From contig NZ_LDES01000093.1 of assembly GCF_001015195.1 (NCBI RefSeq), positions 1 through 64,000 on the forward strand: DNA of 64,000 nt, written 5' to 3'. Position numbers and translations under genes: made by a program. The notes under the pieces are model-generated. The model had not been told where the DNA came from and made no database searches. It saw only the letters and a list, made by a program, of their open reading frames with translations. Of the stretch, positions 43,101 to 54,236 are shown one piece after another (the stretch's first letter is position 1; every line of letters begins with the position of its first letter). The stretch is from Sphingomonas sp. Y57 (GTDB lineage Bacteria > Pseudomonadota > Alphaproteobacteria > Sphingomonadales > Sphingomonadaceae).

Positions 43101-43394
43101 GTGCCGGTCGACGATGTGATGGCAGCGCTGCGCTGGCTCGATCGCGCTGAGCGCGGCGCGGGCCTGGCATCCTTGGTTCGTCAGGAACAACCCGGTATCG
43201 GTGCCATCCTCGCCGGGAATATCGAAACTGCGACACGGAAGGCGGGCGATCTCTGCGATGATCAGCCTTCGATCTCAAAACCCTATGATCACCGGTTCGT
43301 GCTGAATCGGATTCGCCGTGCCGTAGCGGCGCGCGAGCGGAGCTGCGATCCGCCCCGGACATCGGCGTTACGGCGCGCTGCTGACACAGAATAG
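43101..43394 (+). pseudogene. Possible response-regulator remnant
   Basis: The frame encodes about 97 residues, of which ISKPYDHRFVLNRIRRAV looks like the last strand and helix of a receiver domain with its conserved Lys-Pro. The upstream part resembles no receiver, and the acidic phosphorylation site is missing. It lies in the 958-base region 42781-43738 between the salvage operon and the FixJ gene. I see nothing else there except a terminator hairpin and a 12-bp palindrome (GGACCATGGTCC, 43654-43665). Confidence 0.3.
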
Positions 43395-43738
43395 CGATTA
43401 TCAGCTTCTTGCCATGACAACATGACGCGTCGAGCTTAGGAGCAACCAGCGCGCTCATCCCCCAAGAGGCGTGCCCACTCCCGGCGGCAGCGTCTTGCGG
43501 CGCCTTGCCGCCGGGAGACCAGAGGGAGCGCCGCCCCGTTCGCAAGAGCGGTCATCTCGCAAAGTTCGGCACATGATGCCGGGTCGCTTACCCCCCTCTC
43601 GCCGAGCACCTGCCTTGCCTGTTGTGATGCGGCGGTATTTCGGCCTTGACCTTGGACCATGGTCCTACCCGTAGAAGGTCTCCCCTTTGAAGCTGTGCCC
43701 GCTGGGGTGCGCAGCAATGCCAACACGTCCGGGGGGCC

Positions 43739-44359
43739 ATGGAGAGCAAGCGCGTCGTTCATGTCATTGATGACGAAGAAACAATCAGGAAAGCTGTAGG
43801 ATTCACATTAAGGACAGCGGGATTTGCCGTCGAGACCTATGGCTCGGGAGTCGACTTTCTGAAAATTGCAGATGAAGCTGAAAGAGGTAGCATCGTTCTC
43901 GACATGCACATGCCGGACATGAACGGTCTACAGGTTCAGGCAGCGCTGACGCAGATGGATATAAGCATGCCAGTCGTGATGCTGACCGGCAACGGAGACA
44001 TTGCGCTTGCTGTCCAAGCGATGAAGGCGGGTGCTGTCGATTTCCTGGCCAAACCTATCGAACGGCCGCTGCTGCTCGATGCGATAGACCGAGCGTTCGC
44101 GCGCATCGACACGGCCGAGGGGCGCGCTCTCGAAGAAGCCGAGGCATGCCGACAGGTCGATCTACTGACACCGCGCGAACGGGATGTTCTCGAAGGCCTT
44201 GCGCAAGGCCTTCCGAACAAGACCATCGCCTATGATCTGGGCATTTCTTCACGGACGGTCGAAGTCCATCGCGCGAGCATCATGTCCAAGCTTGGAGTCC
44301 GTACCCTTGCCGAAACCTTGCGGATCGCCTTTGCGGCTGGAATGGGAAGGCCGCTGTAG
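43739..44359 (+). CDS. FixJ-family response regulator
   Basis: A 206-residue two-domain regulator. The receiver domain has the acidic pair VIDDE, the phosphorylated aspartate in IVLDMHMPDMNG, threonine in VVMLTGNGD and lysine in DFLAKPIERP. The LuxR/FixJ helix-turn-helix is LTPRERDVLEGLAQGLPNKT with IAYDLGISSRTVEVHRASIM. No sensor kinase gene is adjacent. It lies between the RNA-salvage operon and the N-ATPase operon and may control both; FixJ-type regulators commonly respond to oxygen or redox signals through a partner kinase. Confidence 0.92.
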   Translation: MESKRVVHVIDDEETIRKAVGFTLRTAGFAVETYGSGVDFLKIADEAERGSIVLDMHMPDMNGLQVQAALTQMDISMPVVMLTGNGDIALAVQAMKAGAVDFLAKPIERPLLLDAIDRAFARIDTAEGRALEEAEACRQVDLLTPRERDVLEGLAQGLPNKTIAYDLGISSRTVEVHRASIMSKLGVRTLAETLRIAFAAGMGRPL

Positions 44360-44502
44360 GTAAAGGCGGCCAGGGCTGCTGCGGTTGAATCTCTGCGTGT
44401 CACCTGATGGCGCGGACATAGTGCCTGCTGGGATGCATCGACGGTGTTCATCAGCTTTTGGCGGAATTTTCGTGAGCCCAGGCGAAGGGTCGCGCTTGAT
44501 TG

Positions 44503-46269
44503 CTATCGCGAAAGGAGATGAAACTCTTCCAACAGCTGGGCGATCTCTGTGCCTTCAAGCTTCGTCATCAACAGCTTGCGCAGGAAGGACGGGCCGGGAA
44601 TGTCGATCCCTTTGCCATCCCTGAGCGGCCCGATTGCGGCCAGAAGCGTGCGGATATCATAGGTTGAGTTGAACACTTCGGGCACGCCGCGTTCGACCTT
44701 CATCAGCGTGTAGACGGCCTCCATCGGCGTGCGCACCGAATATTCCGTCGTGAAGATACAATCACGCTGCTTCGACTCGGCAAACTGGCCGACAAAGGCG
44801 AAGTTGACCGCGCCCTCGGGCACCACGTCCGGCCGGTCGCCGGCCTGGCGCGGCATGAAGAAGGCGGTGATGTAGGGCATCATCACCGGCACGGTCTTCG
44901 CCCCCGTCGCGGCGAGGCCGGGGATGTCCTCGACCGGCACGCCGAGATGATAAAGCCATTCCTGCGTGATCTCCTCGCCCGTACAGTCCTGCATCGGCTT
45001 CTTCACATAGTCGCCGGGTCGGTCGACGAACAAGGCATAGAACCAGGCGACGATCTGGTCCTTCGGCTGTTTCCTGAAGTGGGGTTGCCGGCTCACCGTC
45101 CAGCTCAGCAGCCAGCTCGAGTCCTTGACCGTGATGATGCCGCCGGTCACCACCGTGCCGCTGAACGGATCGCGCTTGGCAATCTTGCGAATGTACGCCG
45201 GAATGCGCGCGTCGAGCGTGGTGATGGTCGCCGACGCCCATTTGGTTTCCGGGATATGGGATCCAAACACGTCGGGACGACCAAAGGCCGGGTCCTTGGC
45301 CGCGATCCGGCGCCACAGGTCCCAGGCCGGCGCCGGCCCCTCATTCAGCCTGGCCGGTGTATGATGATCGCCATTGTCGGAATTTTCGGTCAGCGATCCG
45401 ATAGTGATGAAGACGAGATCATCGGCGCCGAGATCGACGCCGCCTTCGACGCCGTTTTCGATCCAGGCAATCCGGGTCGCCTGCTTGCGGCCGGGCTGGA
45501 TGTCGAAATCGACGTCGGTGACCTCGACGCCGTAGCGAAATCTCACACCGCGATCCTGCAACCATTTGACCAACGGCAGGACCATCGATTCATATTGGTT
45601 GTAGCGGTTGAACTTGAGCGAGGAAAAATCCGCCAGACTGCCGATATGGTGGATGAAGCGATGCAGATAGAGCTTCATCTCGAGCGCGGAATGCCATTCC
45701 TCGAAGGCGAACATGGTGCGCCAGTAGAGCCAGAAGTTGCTCCTGAGGAAATCATCGCCGAAGACTTCGTTGATCCGCTTGTTCTCCATCTCCTCCCGCG
45801 TCGCGAGGAAGACGGAGATCAGATCTCTTCGCGCGCGATCGCCGAGTGTCAGCAAAGCCTTGTCGGGCACATCCTGGCCCTGGTTCTGCGTGACGCGCTG
45901 CAGCGAGAAATTCGGATCGTCCTTGTTGAGCCGGTAGAATTCGTCGAGCACACTCGCATCCTCGATCTCCAGCGACGGGATCGAGCGATAGAGATCCCAG
46001 AGGCATTCGAAATGCTCCTCCATCTCGCGCCCTCCGCGGATGACGAACCCCTTTTCGGGGACGTCGAGGCCGTCGAGCGCGCCGCCGGGAATATGCAACT
46101 CCTCAAGGATGGTAATATGCTCGCCGGCGACGCCGCCGTCGCGGATCAGGAACGCCGCGCCTGCCAGTCCCGCAAGACCCGAGCCGACGAACCAGGCCGT
46201 CTTCCTGTCAGCGCCCTCAGGTTTGCGGGGCCGCACGAAAGCTTCGTAGTTCCCGCTACTATAGTGCAT
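44503..46269 (-). CDS. ohyA: Oleate hydratase
   Basis: FAD-dependent enzyme adding water to the cis-9 double bond of unsaturated fatty acids (the former 'myosin-cross-reactive antigen' family). The N-terminus MHYSSGNYEAFVRPRKPEG is family-typical, followed by the FAD-binding loop VGSGLAGLAGAAFLIRDGG and RGGREMEEHFECLWDLY. 588 residues, full length. GGAG six bases before ATG 46269 supports this start. It lies 79 bases downstream of atpG on the same strand and may be cotranscribed. Roles include detoxifying unsaturated fatty acids. Confidence 0.93.
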   Translation of the reverse strand: MHYSSGNYEAFVRPRKPEGADRKTAWFVGSGLAGLAGAAFLIRDGGVAGEHITILEELHIPGGALDGLDVPEKGFVIRGGREMEEHFECLWDLYRSIPSLEIEDASVLDEFYRLNKDDPNFSLQRVTQNQGQDVPDKALLTLGDRARRDLISVFLATREEMENKRINEVFGDDFLRSNFWLYWRTMFAFEEWHSALEMKLYLHRFIHHIGSLADFSSLKFNRYNQYESMVLPLVKWLQDRGVRFRYGVEVTDVDFDIQPGRKQATRIAWIENGVEGGVDLGADDLVFITIGSLTENSDNGDHHTPARLNEGPAPAWDLWRRIAAKDPAFGRPDVFGSHIPETKWASATITTLDARIPAYIRKIAKRDPFSGTVVTGGIITVKDSSWLLSWTVSRQPHFRKQPKDQIVAWFYALFVDRPGDYVKKPMQDCTGEEITQEWLYHLGVPVEDIPGLAATGAKTVPVMMPYITAFFMPRQAGDRPDVVPEGAVNFAFVGQFAESKQRDCIFTTEYSVRTPMEAVYTLMKVERGVPEVFNSTYDIRTLLAAIGPLRDGKGIDIPGPSFLRKLLMTKLEGTEIAQLLEEFHLLSR

Positions 46270-46348
46270 GCTCAACTCCATCCTTGATCCCGACGACAAT
46301 GGCGGTTCTGCGGTTTCTTGCTGAACAGCAGAAATGCCTGCCCTGCAT

Positions 46349-47197
46349 TCATTCTCGCCGATGTCGCCCGCCGCTCAGTTCGACGACTTCACTGGTGATC
46401 TGATCCTGACGCGTGAGGCGCTCCTCGAGGCGCAGGGCCTCGCCCTTGCGATCGATGTGGCTGCGGGCGGTCGCCATGGTGCGCAGCCGTGCCTCATTCT
46501 CGGCGACGAACGTCTCGACCGCAGCCGCGCAGATGTGGGCGAAGACATATTCCGCGGTCAGGTCGCCGATAAGGTCCGCCGCGTTGATATTGACGAGCGG
46601 CGGCAAATCCGCCGTGGACGCGGGGAAAGTGTCGAGGTCGAGCGGCAGGAGGCTCGCGCGCACGATCGAGACGCCCTTGCCGCTGCTCCAGACCGGATAA
46701 GCCATGGTGATGGGCACCGCGCCGACCTCGTCCAGATAGTCGTACAGCGCGTCGATGATGCTTGTCGCGAGTGCGGGCAGCGCATCGGCCTTGCTCGGCA
46801 TGCTCGCGCTCCATGCGATGCGCAGACCGCGCTCGGCCGCAAGCGTGGCCGTGCGCGCGCCAATCAGAAGAATATGCCTGTCCTGCATGTCGGCCGCGGC
46901 GCCGTCGAGCAGCTGCTCCGGAAAGGCCCCGGCAAAGCCTTGCTCCGCACCGAACAGGATAAGGCCGCCTCTCGCACCACCGACCGCCCGCGCCGGAAAA
47001 CGCGCCAGTGGCTCGTCAAGGCGGCGCGCCTGGCCAATGGCGGTGCGGGCGGTCTCCGCATAGCGTCGCACCGCAGGCAGCAGCGCGCGCGCCTGATGCG
47101 CCCGCTGCGCGGCGATGCCCTGCATGGCGTTGACCACCGCACCGAGCTGGCGGACGGTCTCGATCCGCTGGCCGATCTCGGCGAGGCGATCGCTCAT
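46349..47197 (-). CDS. atpG: N-ATPase gamma subunit
   Basis: Central-stalk subunit. It is a divergent gamma of 282 residues, with the N-terminal coiled-coil helix ([20 protein letters not shown]) and the C-terminal helix ([19 protein letters not shown]) that fill the alpha/beta ring. It starts in an ATGA overlap with atpA. Gamma as the last gene is the N-ATPase order. Confidence 0.87.
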   Translation of the reverse strand: MSDRLAEIGQRIETVRQLGAVVNAMQGIAAQRAHQARALLPAVRRYAETARTAIGQARRLDEPLARFPARAVGGARGGLILFGAEQGFAGAFPEQLLDGAAADMQDRHILLIGARTATLAAERGLRIAWSASMPSKADALPALATSIIDALYDYLDEVGAVPITMAYPVWSSGKGVSIVRASLLPLDLDTFPASTADLPPLVNINAADLIGDLTAEYVFAHICAAAVETFVAENEARLRTMATARSHIDRKGEALRLEERLTRQDQITSEVVELSGGRHRRE

Positions 47198-48714
47198 GAT
47201 GCAGAACCGGCCGGCTGGCTTTCGATCAGCGCTTTCACCGTCGTCATCAGAGCGGACCGCTGCGCGGTGTCGATCTGTCCAGTCCGCTCGATCTGCGCGC
47301 ATAGATCGGGGACGTGATCGTCGATCCAGGCGGGCAGCCGCGTGCGGAGCGACGATATCTCCGAGACCGCCATGCCATCGAGCAACCCTTCGCCGAGCGC
47401 CACGACCAGCGCCACCTGGTCGACGACCCGTAGTGGACTCGACAGCGGTTGCACGAGCAAGGCGCGCAAGCGCTTGCCGCGTTCGATCTGGGCGCGGACA
47501 CGCGGCTCGGGCTGCTCGCCGAAGCGGGTGAACATCTCGAGCTCGAGGAACTGCGCATAGTCGAGGCGCATGGTCCCGCTCGCGTCGCGCAGGACGCGAA
47601 GCTGCGTCTTGCCGCCGACCCGGCTCACGCTCGTGCCCACATCGATGGCGGGCTTGTGCCCCTGCGCGAACAGCTTCGCGTCGAGAATAATCTGACCGTC
47701 GGTGATCGAGATCAGATTGGTCGGGATATAGGCGCTGACGTTGCCGGCATCGGTCTCCGCGATCGGCAGAGCCGTGAGCGAACCGCCCCCCTTCTCCGTC
47801 GAGAGACGCGCCGCACGTTCGAGCAGGCGGGAATGGAGGAAAAAGACGTCGCCGGGATAGGCCTCGCGCCCGGGCGGCTGTCCGGTCAGCAGGGCGATCT
47901 CGCGATGGGTCGCGGCATGCTTGGTGAGATCGTCGAGCACCACCACCGCATGGCCGCCACCATCCCGAAAATACTCGGCCATCGTGAAGCCCGCGAACGG
48001 CGCGATCCATTGCAGCCCCGGCGCCGCGGCGGGGCTCGCCACGACGAAGATGGTGCGGTCCGGCGCGCCATGCCGCCGCACCTGGTCGACCACGCGCGCG
48101 ACCGCCGAGCTTTTCTGGCCGATCGCGACATAGACGCAGATCATGTCGCTGGTGCGCTGGTTGATGATCGTGTCGACCGCGAGCGCCGTCTTGCCTGTGG
48201 CGCGGTCGCCGAGAATGAGTTCGCGCTGCCCCCGGCCGATGGCGAACATCGCATCGATTGCGAGCGTGCCGGTCTGCACCGGCTGGACGACGAGGTCGCG
48301 TTCGATGATCGCCGGCGCCGGCCGTTCGACAGGATCGAAGCGCTTGGCCCGGATCGGCGCGCCCCCATCGAGCGGACGGCCGAGCGGATCCACGACGCGG
48401 CCAAGCAATGCCTCGCCAACCGGCACGCGCACCACCTCGCCCGAGCCGGTTACGGTGTCTCCGGCCTCCACCTGGGCGGCATCGTCGAGCAGCACGCAGC
48501 CGATCCGGTCCCGGTCGAGCGTGTGGACGAACCCGGTCTGGCCGCGGACAAAATGCAGCAATTCGTCGAGGCGGGCGTCCGGAAGGCCCGAGACCATGGC
48601 AACGCCGTCGCCGATCGATTCCACCCGGCCAATTGCATCGACACGCGGCCCGAGATTGGCGCGCGCGATGCAGCTCTGGGCCTGCGTCAGCCAGTCTTCA
48701 GGCGATCCGGGCAT
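47194..48714 (-). CDS. atpA: N-ATPase alpha subunit
   Basis: Non-catalytic nucleotide-binding subunit of F1, 506 residues. Motifs: P-loop [31 protein letters not shown], and the catalytic-interface arginine in [13 protein letters not shown]. The start at 48714 gives MPGSPEDWL and overlaps the end of atpF by 17 bases. Confidence 0.93.
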   Translation of the reverse strand: MPGSPEDWLTQAQSCIARANLGPRVDAIGRVESIGDGVAMVSGLPDARLDELLHFVRGQTGFVHTLDRDRIGCVLLDDAAQVEAGDTVTGSGEVVRVPVGEALLGRVVDPLGRPLDGGAPIRAKRFDPVERPAPAIIERDLVVQPVQTGTLAIDAMFAIGRGQRELILGDRATGKTALAVDTIINQRTSDMICVYVAIGQKSSAVARVVDQVRRHGAPDRTIFVVASPAAAPGLQWIAPFAGFTMAEYFRDGGGHAVVVLDDLTKHAATHREIALLTGQPPGREAYPGDVFFLHSRLLERAARLSTEKGGGSLTALPIAETDAGNVSAYIPTNLISITDGQIILDAKLFAQGHKPAIDVGTSVSRVGGKTQLRVLRDASGTMRLDYAQFLELEMFTRFGEQPEPRVRAQIERGKRLRALLVQPLSSPLRVVDQVALVVALGEGLLDGMAVSEISSLRTRLPAWIDDHVPDLCAQIERTGQIDTAQRSALMTTVKALIESQPAGSAS

Positions 48715-49447
48715 GATCGTCCTCCTTGAGGCTCTCCACCATGGCGTCGAGATCGGCGCGCCAGCTGTTCCGCACGACGGCGTGCGGCGTGCGAAGCTCC
48801 GCGCCGGCGATGAGATCTGGATCGACCGCGAAGATCGGGGTCGCGGTATCCGGCAGGATTTCGCCAAGCGCGCGCGCTACCTGCGTCTGCAGATCGGCCG
48901 TCAGCGGCGCGGGCGTCGCGACGGTGACGGGCCCGGCGGCCGCCAGGCTGCGGCGATCCGCCTCGGAAAGGTCCCCGAGCCGCGCCTTGAGCGCGTCGAC
49001 CATGGCCTGCACCGTCTGCTCGGGCGGGAGACGAGCGAGCAACGTGCCTGCCATCGAGGCGGCGAGGTTCGCTGCCTTTTCCCGCCACTGCGCCGCCACC
49101 CGCCCGCGTTCGGCATCGATCGCCGCATGGCCTTGCTCGACGACGGCGTCCGCCTCGAGCCTGGCCTGCGCGAGGAGGCGCTGGCGCTCCGCTTCGGCCT
49201 CGGTCCGGATCTCGGCGCGGCGAGCCGCCGCATCCGCGACGAAGCCGTCATTCTGCGTCTTGAGCGCCTGCGCTTCGGCCTGTGCCCGGTCCTTTGCCTC
49301 CCGCGCTTCGTCGAGCAGCGCCTGGGCCGATGCCTGGCGGGCAGCGATGGCATCCATCACCGGACGGAACAGGAAGCGTCCGAGCAGCCACACGAGGATG
49401 AGGACATTGACCGCCTGCAGCGCGAGCGTCCACCAGTCGATCCGCAT
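48698..49447 (-). CDS. atpF: N-ATPase b subunit (long form)
   Basis: Peripheral-stalk subunit with one N-terminal membrane helix ([20 protein letters not shown]) and a long alanine/glutamate-rich coiled coil. At 249 residues it is much longer than a usual b subunit (about 160). The extra C-terminal region probably replaces delta, which is absent from the operon. Confidence 0.88.
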   Translation of the reverse strand: MRIDWWTLALQAVNVLILVWLLGRFLFRPVMDAIAARQASAQALLDEAREAKDRAQAEAQALKTQNDGFVADAAARRAEIRTEAEAERQRLLAQARLEADAVVEQGHAAIDAERGRVAAQWREKAANLAASMAGTLLARLPPEQTVQAMVDALKARLGDLSEADRRSLAAAGPVTVATPAPLTADLQTQVARALGEILPDTATPIFAVDPDLIAGAELRTPHAVVRNSWRADLDAMVESLKEDDHARIA

Positions 49448-49448
49448 G

Positions 49449-49691
49449 TCAGGCGAACGGGTTGGCGAAGAGCAGCAGCAGCGCGATCACGAGGCAGTAG
49501 ATCGCCATCGTCTCGATCATCGCGAGGCCCACGAACAGCGTGCGCGAGACGGTGTTGGCGGCTTCGGGCTGGCGCGCGATCGCGTCCATCGCGGCGGCGA
49601 CGGCCCTGCCCTGCCCGAGCGCCGGGGCGATTGCGCCGATCGAGATCGCGAAAGCGGCGCCGAGGATGCTGGCGAGATGGATCCAGTTCAT
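49449..49691 (-). CDS. atpE: N-ATPase c subunit (Na+-type ligand set)
   Basis: Rotor-ring proteolipid of 80 residues with two membrane helices. The ion-binding residues are Q27 in ALGQGRAV, and E60 and T61 in AMIETMAIY, with Y65. This arrangement (Q, E, T/S) corresponds to the Na+-coordinating set of Na+-translocating c rings, so Na+ transport is predicted. The polar loop is ARQPEAANT. Confidence 0.92.
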   Translation of the reverse strand: MNWIHLASILGAAFAISIGAIAPALGQGRAVAAAMDAIARQPEAANTVSRTLFVGLAMIETMAIYCLVIALLLLFANPFA

Positions 49692-50389
49692 GCGGGGGAC
49701 TCCTGTTTGGATGGCGGGCGGGCGCCGTTCTCGCTGATAGCGCTCCCGATAAAGACCATGGCGAGCGCGCCGAAAATGTAGGCCTGGACCGCGCCGGTCA
49801 GCATTTCGAGCGCCATGAGCGGGATCGGGACGAGCAGCCCGGCGAGGCTCAGCACGACGCCGATCATGAAGACGCCGCTCATGACGTTGCCGAACAGGCG
49901 CACCATCAGCGAGAAGCTGCGGGTGAAGAGCTCGACGATATTGAGCGGGGCGAGCAGGATCGAGGGGCGCGCGAAGGTCGCGAGATAGGCCCTGGGCCCG
50001 AGCGCGCGGACGCCGAACCAGAGCGTTGCGCCGAAGACGATCAGCGCAAGCGCCGCGTCGGTTTCGAGGGTCGCGGTCGGCGGCTCGACGCCGGGGATCA
50101 GCGACGACCAGTTGGCGACCAGCAGGAACAGGAACAGCGTGCCGATCAGCGGCAGATAACGCCGCGGCTCCGCCTCCATCGTCTCGCGGATCTGGCCGGC
50201 GATGGTCTCGACGACCAGCTCGAGCGCCGCTTGGGCTCGGGTTGGGCGGAACGCAAGGCGGCGGGTCAGCAACCAGCTTCCGATTGTAAGGAAGGCCATG
50301 ATGCCCCAGGTCGTGGCGACCGGCTGGCTGATCGGCACCGGACCGATCGCGAACAGCACATGGCTTTCAAGTGGTGACGCGAATTTCAT
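49688..50389 (-). CDS. atpB: N-ATPase a subunit
   Basis: Membrane stator forming the ion half-channels, 233 residues with about five helices. The essential arginine is in FSLMVRLFGNVMSG. LEMLTGAVQAYIFGALAMVF is the last helix. It starts in an ATGA overlap with atpR. Confidence 0.92.
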   Translation of the reverse strand: MKFASPLESHVLFAIGPVPISQPVATTWGIMAFLTIGSWLLTRRLAFRPTRAQAALELVVETIAGQIRETMEAEPRRYLPLIGTLFLFLLVANWSSLIPGVEPPTATLETDAALALIVFGATLWFGVRALGPRAYLATFARPSILLAPLNIVELFTRSFSLMVRLFGNVMSGVFMIGVVLSLAGLLVPIPLMALEMLTGAVQAYIFGALAMVFIGSAISENGARPPSKQESPA

Positions 50390-50652
50390 CGGGCGCCTCC
50401 GAGCCGGTGGAGCATGATCTGGCGCCCGCCCATGAAGCCGGTTGTAGCGGCAAGAAGCGCCGGCCACCCTTGCCGGCTGGCGATGACGAGAACCAGAATA
50501 GTGACGGCGAGACGCCCGAGCCTGAGCAGGATCGCGCGCGATGCCGGGCCGCCATGGGTGACGAGGTCGGCTTCTCTGGCGATGGCCGCGAAATGGGCGA
50601 GGCCGACCGCAAATCCGAGGGCCAGGAACAGGATGGGGGAGAGCTGGCTCAT
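50386..50652 (-). CDS. atpR: N-ATPase AtpR subunit
   Basis: An 88-residue membrane protein found only in N-ATPase operons, with three hydrophobic segments (ILFLALGFAVGLAHFAAI; LGRLAVTILVLVIAS; LLAATTGFMGGRQIML). Its role is assumed to be assembly or c-ring interaction. It overlaps atpQ and atpB by 4 bases. Confidence 0.87.
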   Translation of the reverse strand: MSQLSPILFLALGFAVGLAHFAAIAREADLVTHGGPASRAILLRLGRLAVTILVLVIASRQGWPALLAATTGFMGGRQIMLHRLGGAR

Positions 50653-50920
50653 TGCCGGTGCATCCAGCGCCAGCCCGACCAGCAGCCGAGGGCGAGCCCG
50701 ACGAGCAGGAGCGGCGCGGTCCAGAAGATGCCGCTATCCAGCCGGTGGTCGAGCCAGCGGCCGATCGCGAGACCGACCAGCGCGGGCAGGACGATCTGCC
50801 AGCCGAGCACGCCGATCTGGCCGAGATTGCGGGCGACGGAAGGAAGCCGCTGCGCAAGCCGCCGCCGTTCCGCGCGGGTCCGGATGGCTTCGACGATCGG
50901 CTGCTCGGGCTTGTCCGCGG

Positions 50921-50924
<4 letters not shown>
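50649..50924 (-). CDS. atpQ: N-ATPase AtpQ (AtpI-like) subunit
   Basis: A 91-residue protein with a basic N-terminus and two membrane helices (LGWQIVLPALVGLAIGRWLD; FWTAPLLLVGLALGCWSGW), matching the AtpI/AtpZ-like subunit of N-ATPases, proposed to aid rotor assembly or bind Mg2+/Ca2+. It overlaps both neighbours by 4 bases. Confidence 0.87.
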
Positions 50925-52764
<1,840 letters not shown>

Positions 52765-53015
52765 TCATGCCCGACCGTGCCGCGATCATGACGGGACGGG
52801 TAGAAGTCGCTGCCCGCGGGCACGACATGGACGACAAGCCAAAAGTGCATTGGCTGAGCGTCGCAGGCAAGCCGCAGATTCGGCATACGTAGAGTTACCG
52901 ATTCTCTCTGATTCAGCCTCGCCGAATATCGGCGGCGCGACGCGATGAGCCTCAGGCCAGGGCTGCATGCCCGATACGCTGGAGCTTAGACGCGAAGAGA
53001 AAGGTTCATCGTCCC

Positions 53016-53435
53016 ATGCCCTATCCGGTCGATCAACTTGCCGCGCTCGCCAAAGCGAATGTCGGCCTGATGCTGAAGCTCGCCGAAGTCGCCCGGAAAG
53101 GTGGCGAAGAGTCGCTCGAGGTCGGCAACCGCGCCGCCGGCCGCTTCGCCGAAGAGGCGCGTGCCTCGATTGCGGGCGCGACGGACAAGACGTCGGACGC
53201 CGGCGCGGTCAGCCCGGCCGGACCGCGGGCACTGTTCGAGGACATGGCCACGGTCCGCGAGCATATGATTGCCGGCACAAGATCGGCGTTCGAGGAATGG
53301 CAGCAGGCCTGGCAGGCCGTCGCGAGCGCTCAGACGGCTCCCGGGGCGCTGGATGCCTTTGCTGCCATTGTCGGACCATGGTTCGGGCAGAAAAGCCCGG
53401 GCGACGGCGAGAAGCAGGCCACCAGCGACAAATAG
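53016..53435 (+). CDS. Phasin-like protein
   Basis: A 139-residue amphipathic helical protein with phasin character: NVGLMLKLAEVARKGGEESL, then HMIAGTRSAFEEWQQAWQAV. Phasins coat polyhydroxyalkanoate granules, and a phaC gene lies 3.4 kb away on the opposite strand. It is divergent from the atp operon across 275 bases, which probably hold promoters for both directions. Confidence 0.68.
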   Translation: MPYPVDQLAALAKANVGLMLKLAEVARKGGEESLEVGNRAAGRFAEEARASIAGATDKTSDAGAVSPAGPRALFEDMATVREHMIAGTRSAFEEWQQAWQAVASAQTAPGALDAFAAIVGPWFGQKSPGDGEKQATSDK

Positions 53436-53462
53436 GATAGCCCCCGATCGCGGCGAGCCGCC

Positions 53463-54236
53463 CTAGCCGAGCAGGTGCTGACCGCCATCGACCGGAATGA
53501 TCGTACCGGTGATATGGCGGCCGGCATCGCTCACCAGGAAGGCGGCGAGCCCTCCGACATCCTCGATGGTCACGAGCTGGTGCTGCGGGACCGTCGCCGC
53601 GGCCCGTTCGAGCAGCTCGTCGAAGCGGTCGATGCCGCTGGCAGCGCGGGTCGCGATCGGGCCTGGCGAGATCGCATGGGCGCGAATGCCCTTGGGGCCA
53701 AGCTCAGCCGCGACATAGCGGGTCGCGCTTTCGAGGGCCGCTTTGACCGGCCCCATCAGGTTGTAGTGCTCGACCACCCGCTCCGACCCGTAGAAGGTGA
53801 CGCACAGCAGGCAGCCGCCATCCGACATCAGCGGCTCGGCGAGACGCGCCATGCGCAGGAAGCTGTGGCACGAGACGTCCATCGCCAGCGCGAAGCCTTC
53901 GGCCGAGCTGTCGACGACGCGGCCGTGCAAATCCTCCTTCGGCGCGAAAGCGATCGAGTGAAGCAGGAAATCGAGGCCGCCCCATTCGGACTTCACCCGC
54001 TCGAACAGGGCCTCCAGTTCGCCCGGCACCCGGACATCGCACGCGGCGAGCCATTCGACTCCCAGGGTCTCCGCGACGGGCGCCACGAACGGCTCGGCCT
54101 TTCCGTTGAGATAGGTCGCCGCCAGTCTCGCGCCACAGTCGTGAAAGGCCTGGGCGCAACCCGCCGCGATGCTATGCGCGTTGGCGATACCGATCACCAG
54201 GCCGCGCTTGCCAGTAAGATCGACGAGAGGTTTCAT
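53463..54236 (-). CDS. fabI: Enoyl-ACP reductase FabI-like
   Basis: NAD(P)H-dependent short-chain reductase of the FabI type, 257 residues. Cofactor loop VIGIANAHSIAAG, SIAFAPKEDL, and the active site FYGSERVVEHYNLMGPVK with the catalytic Tyr and Lys. The outer active-site tyrosine of E. coli FabI (Y146) appears as phenylalanine, as in InhA. Last gene of the phaC-pta-ackA-fabI operon, ATGA-coupled to ackA. Here it may reduce enoyl-CoA/ACP as an electron sink rather than serve housekeeping synthesis. Confidence 0.88.
   Translation of the reverse strand: MKPLVDLTGKRGLVIGIANAHSIAAGCAQAFHDCGARLAATYLNGKAEPFVAPVAETLGVEWLAACDVRVPGELEALFERVKSEWGGLDFLLHSIAFAPKEDLHGRVVDSSAEGFALAMDVSCHSFLRMARLAEPLMSDGGCLLCVTFYGSERVVEHYNLMGPVKAALESATRYVAAELGPKGIRAHAISPGPIATRAASGIDRFDELLERAAATVPQHQLVTIEDVGGLAAFLVSDAGRHITGTIIPVDGGQHLLG

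Noticed and set aside
44947-46287. Open frame of 446 codons on the plus strand
   Set aside because: It is the antisense shadow of the oleate hydratase gene.
48143-50377. Open frame of 744 codons on the plus strand
   Set aside because: It is antisense to atpA, atpF, atpE and atpB, whose motifs are unmistakable.
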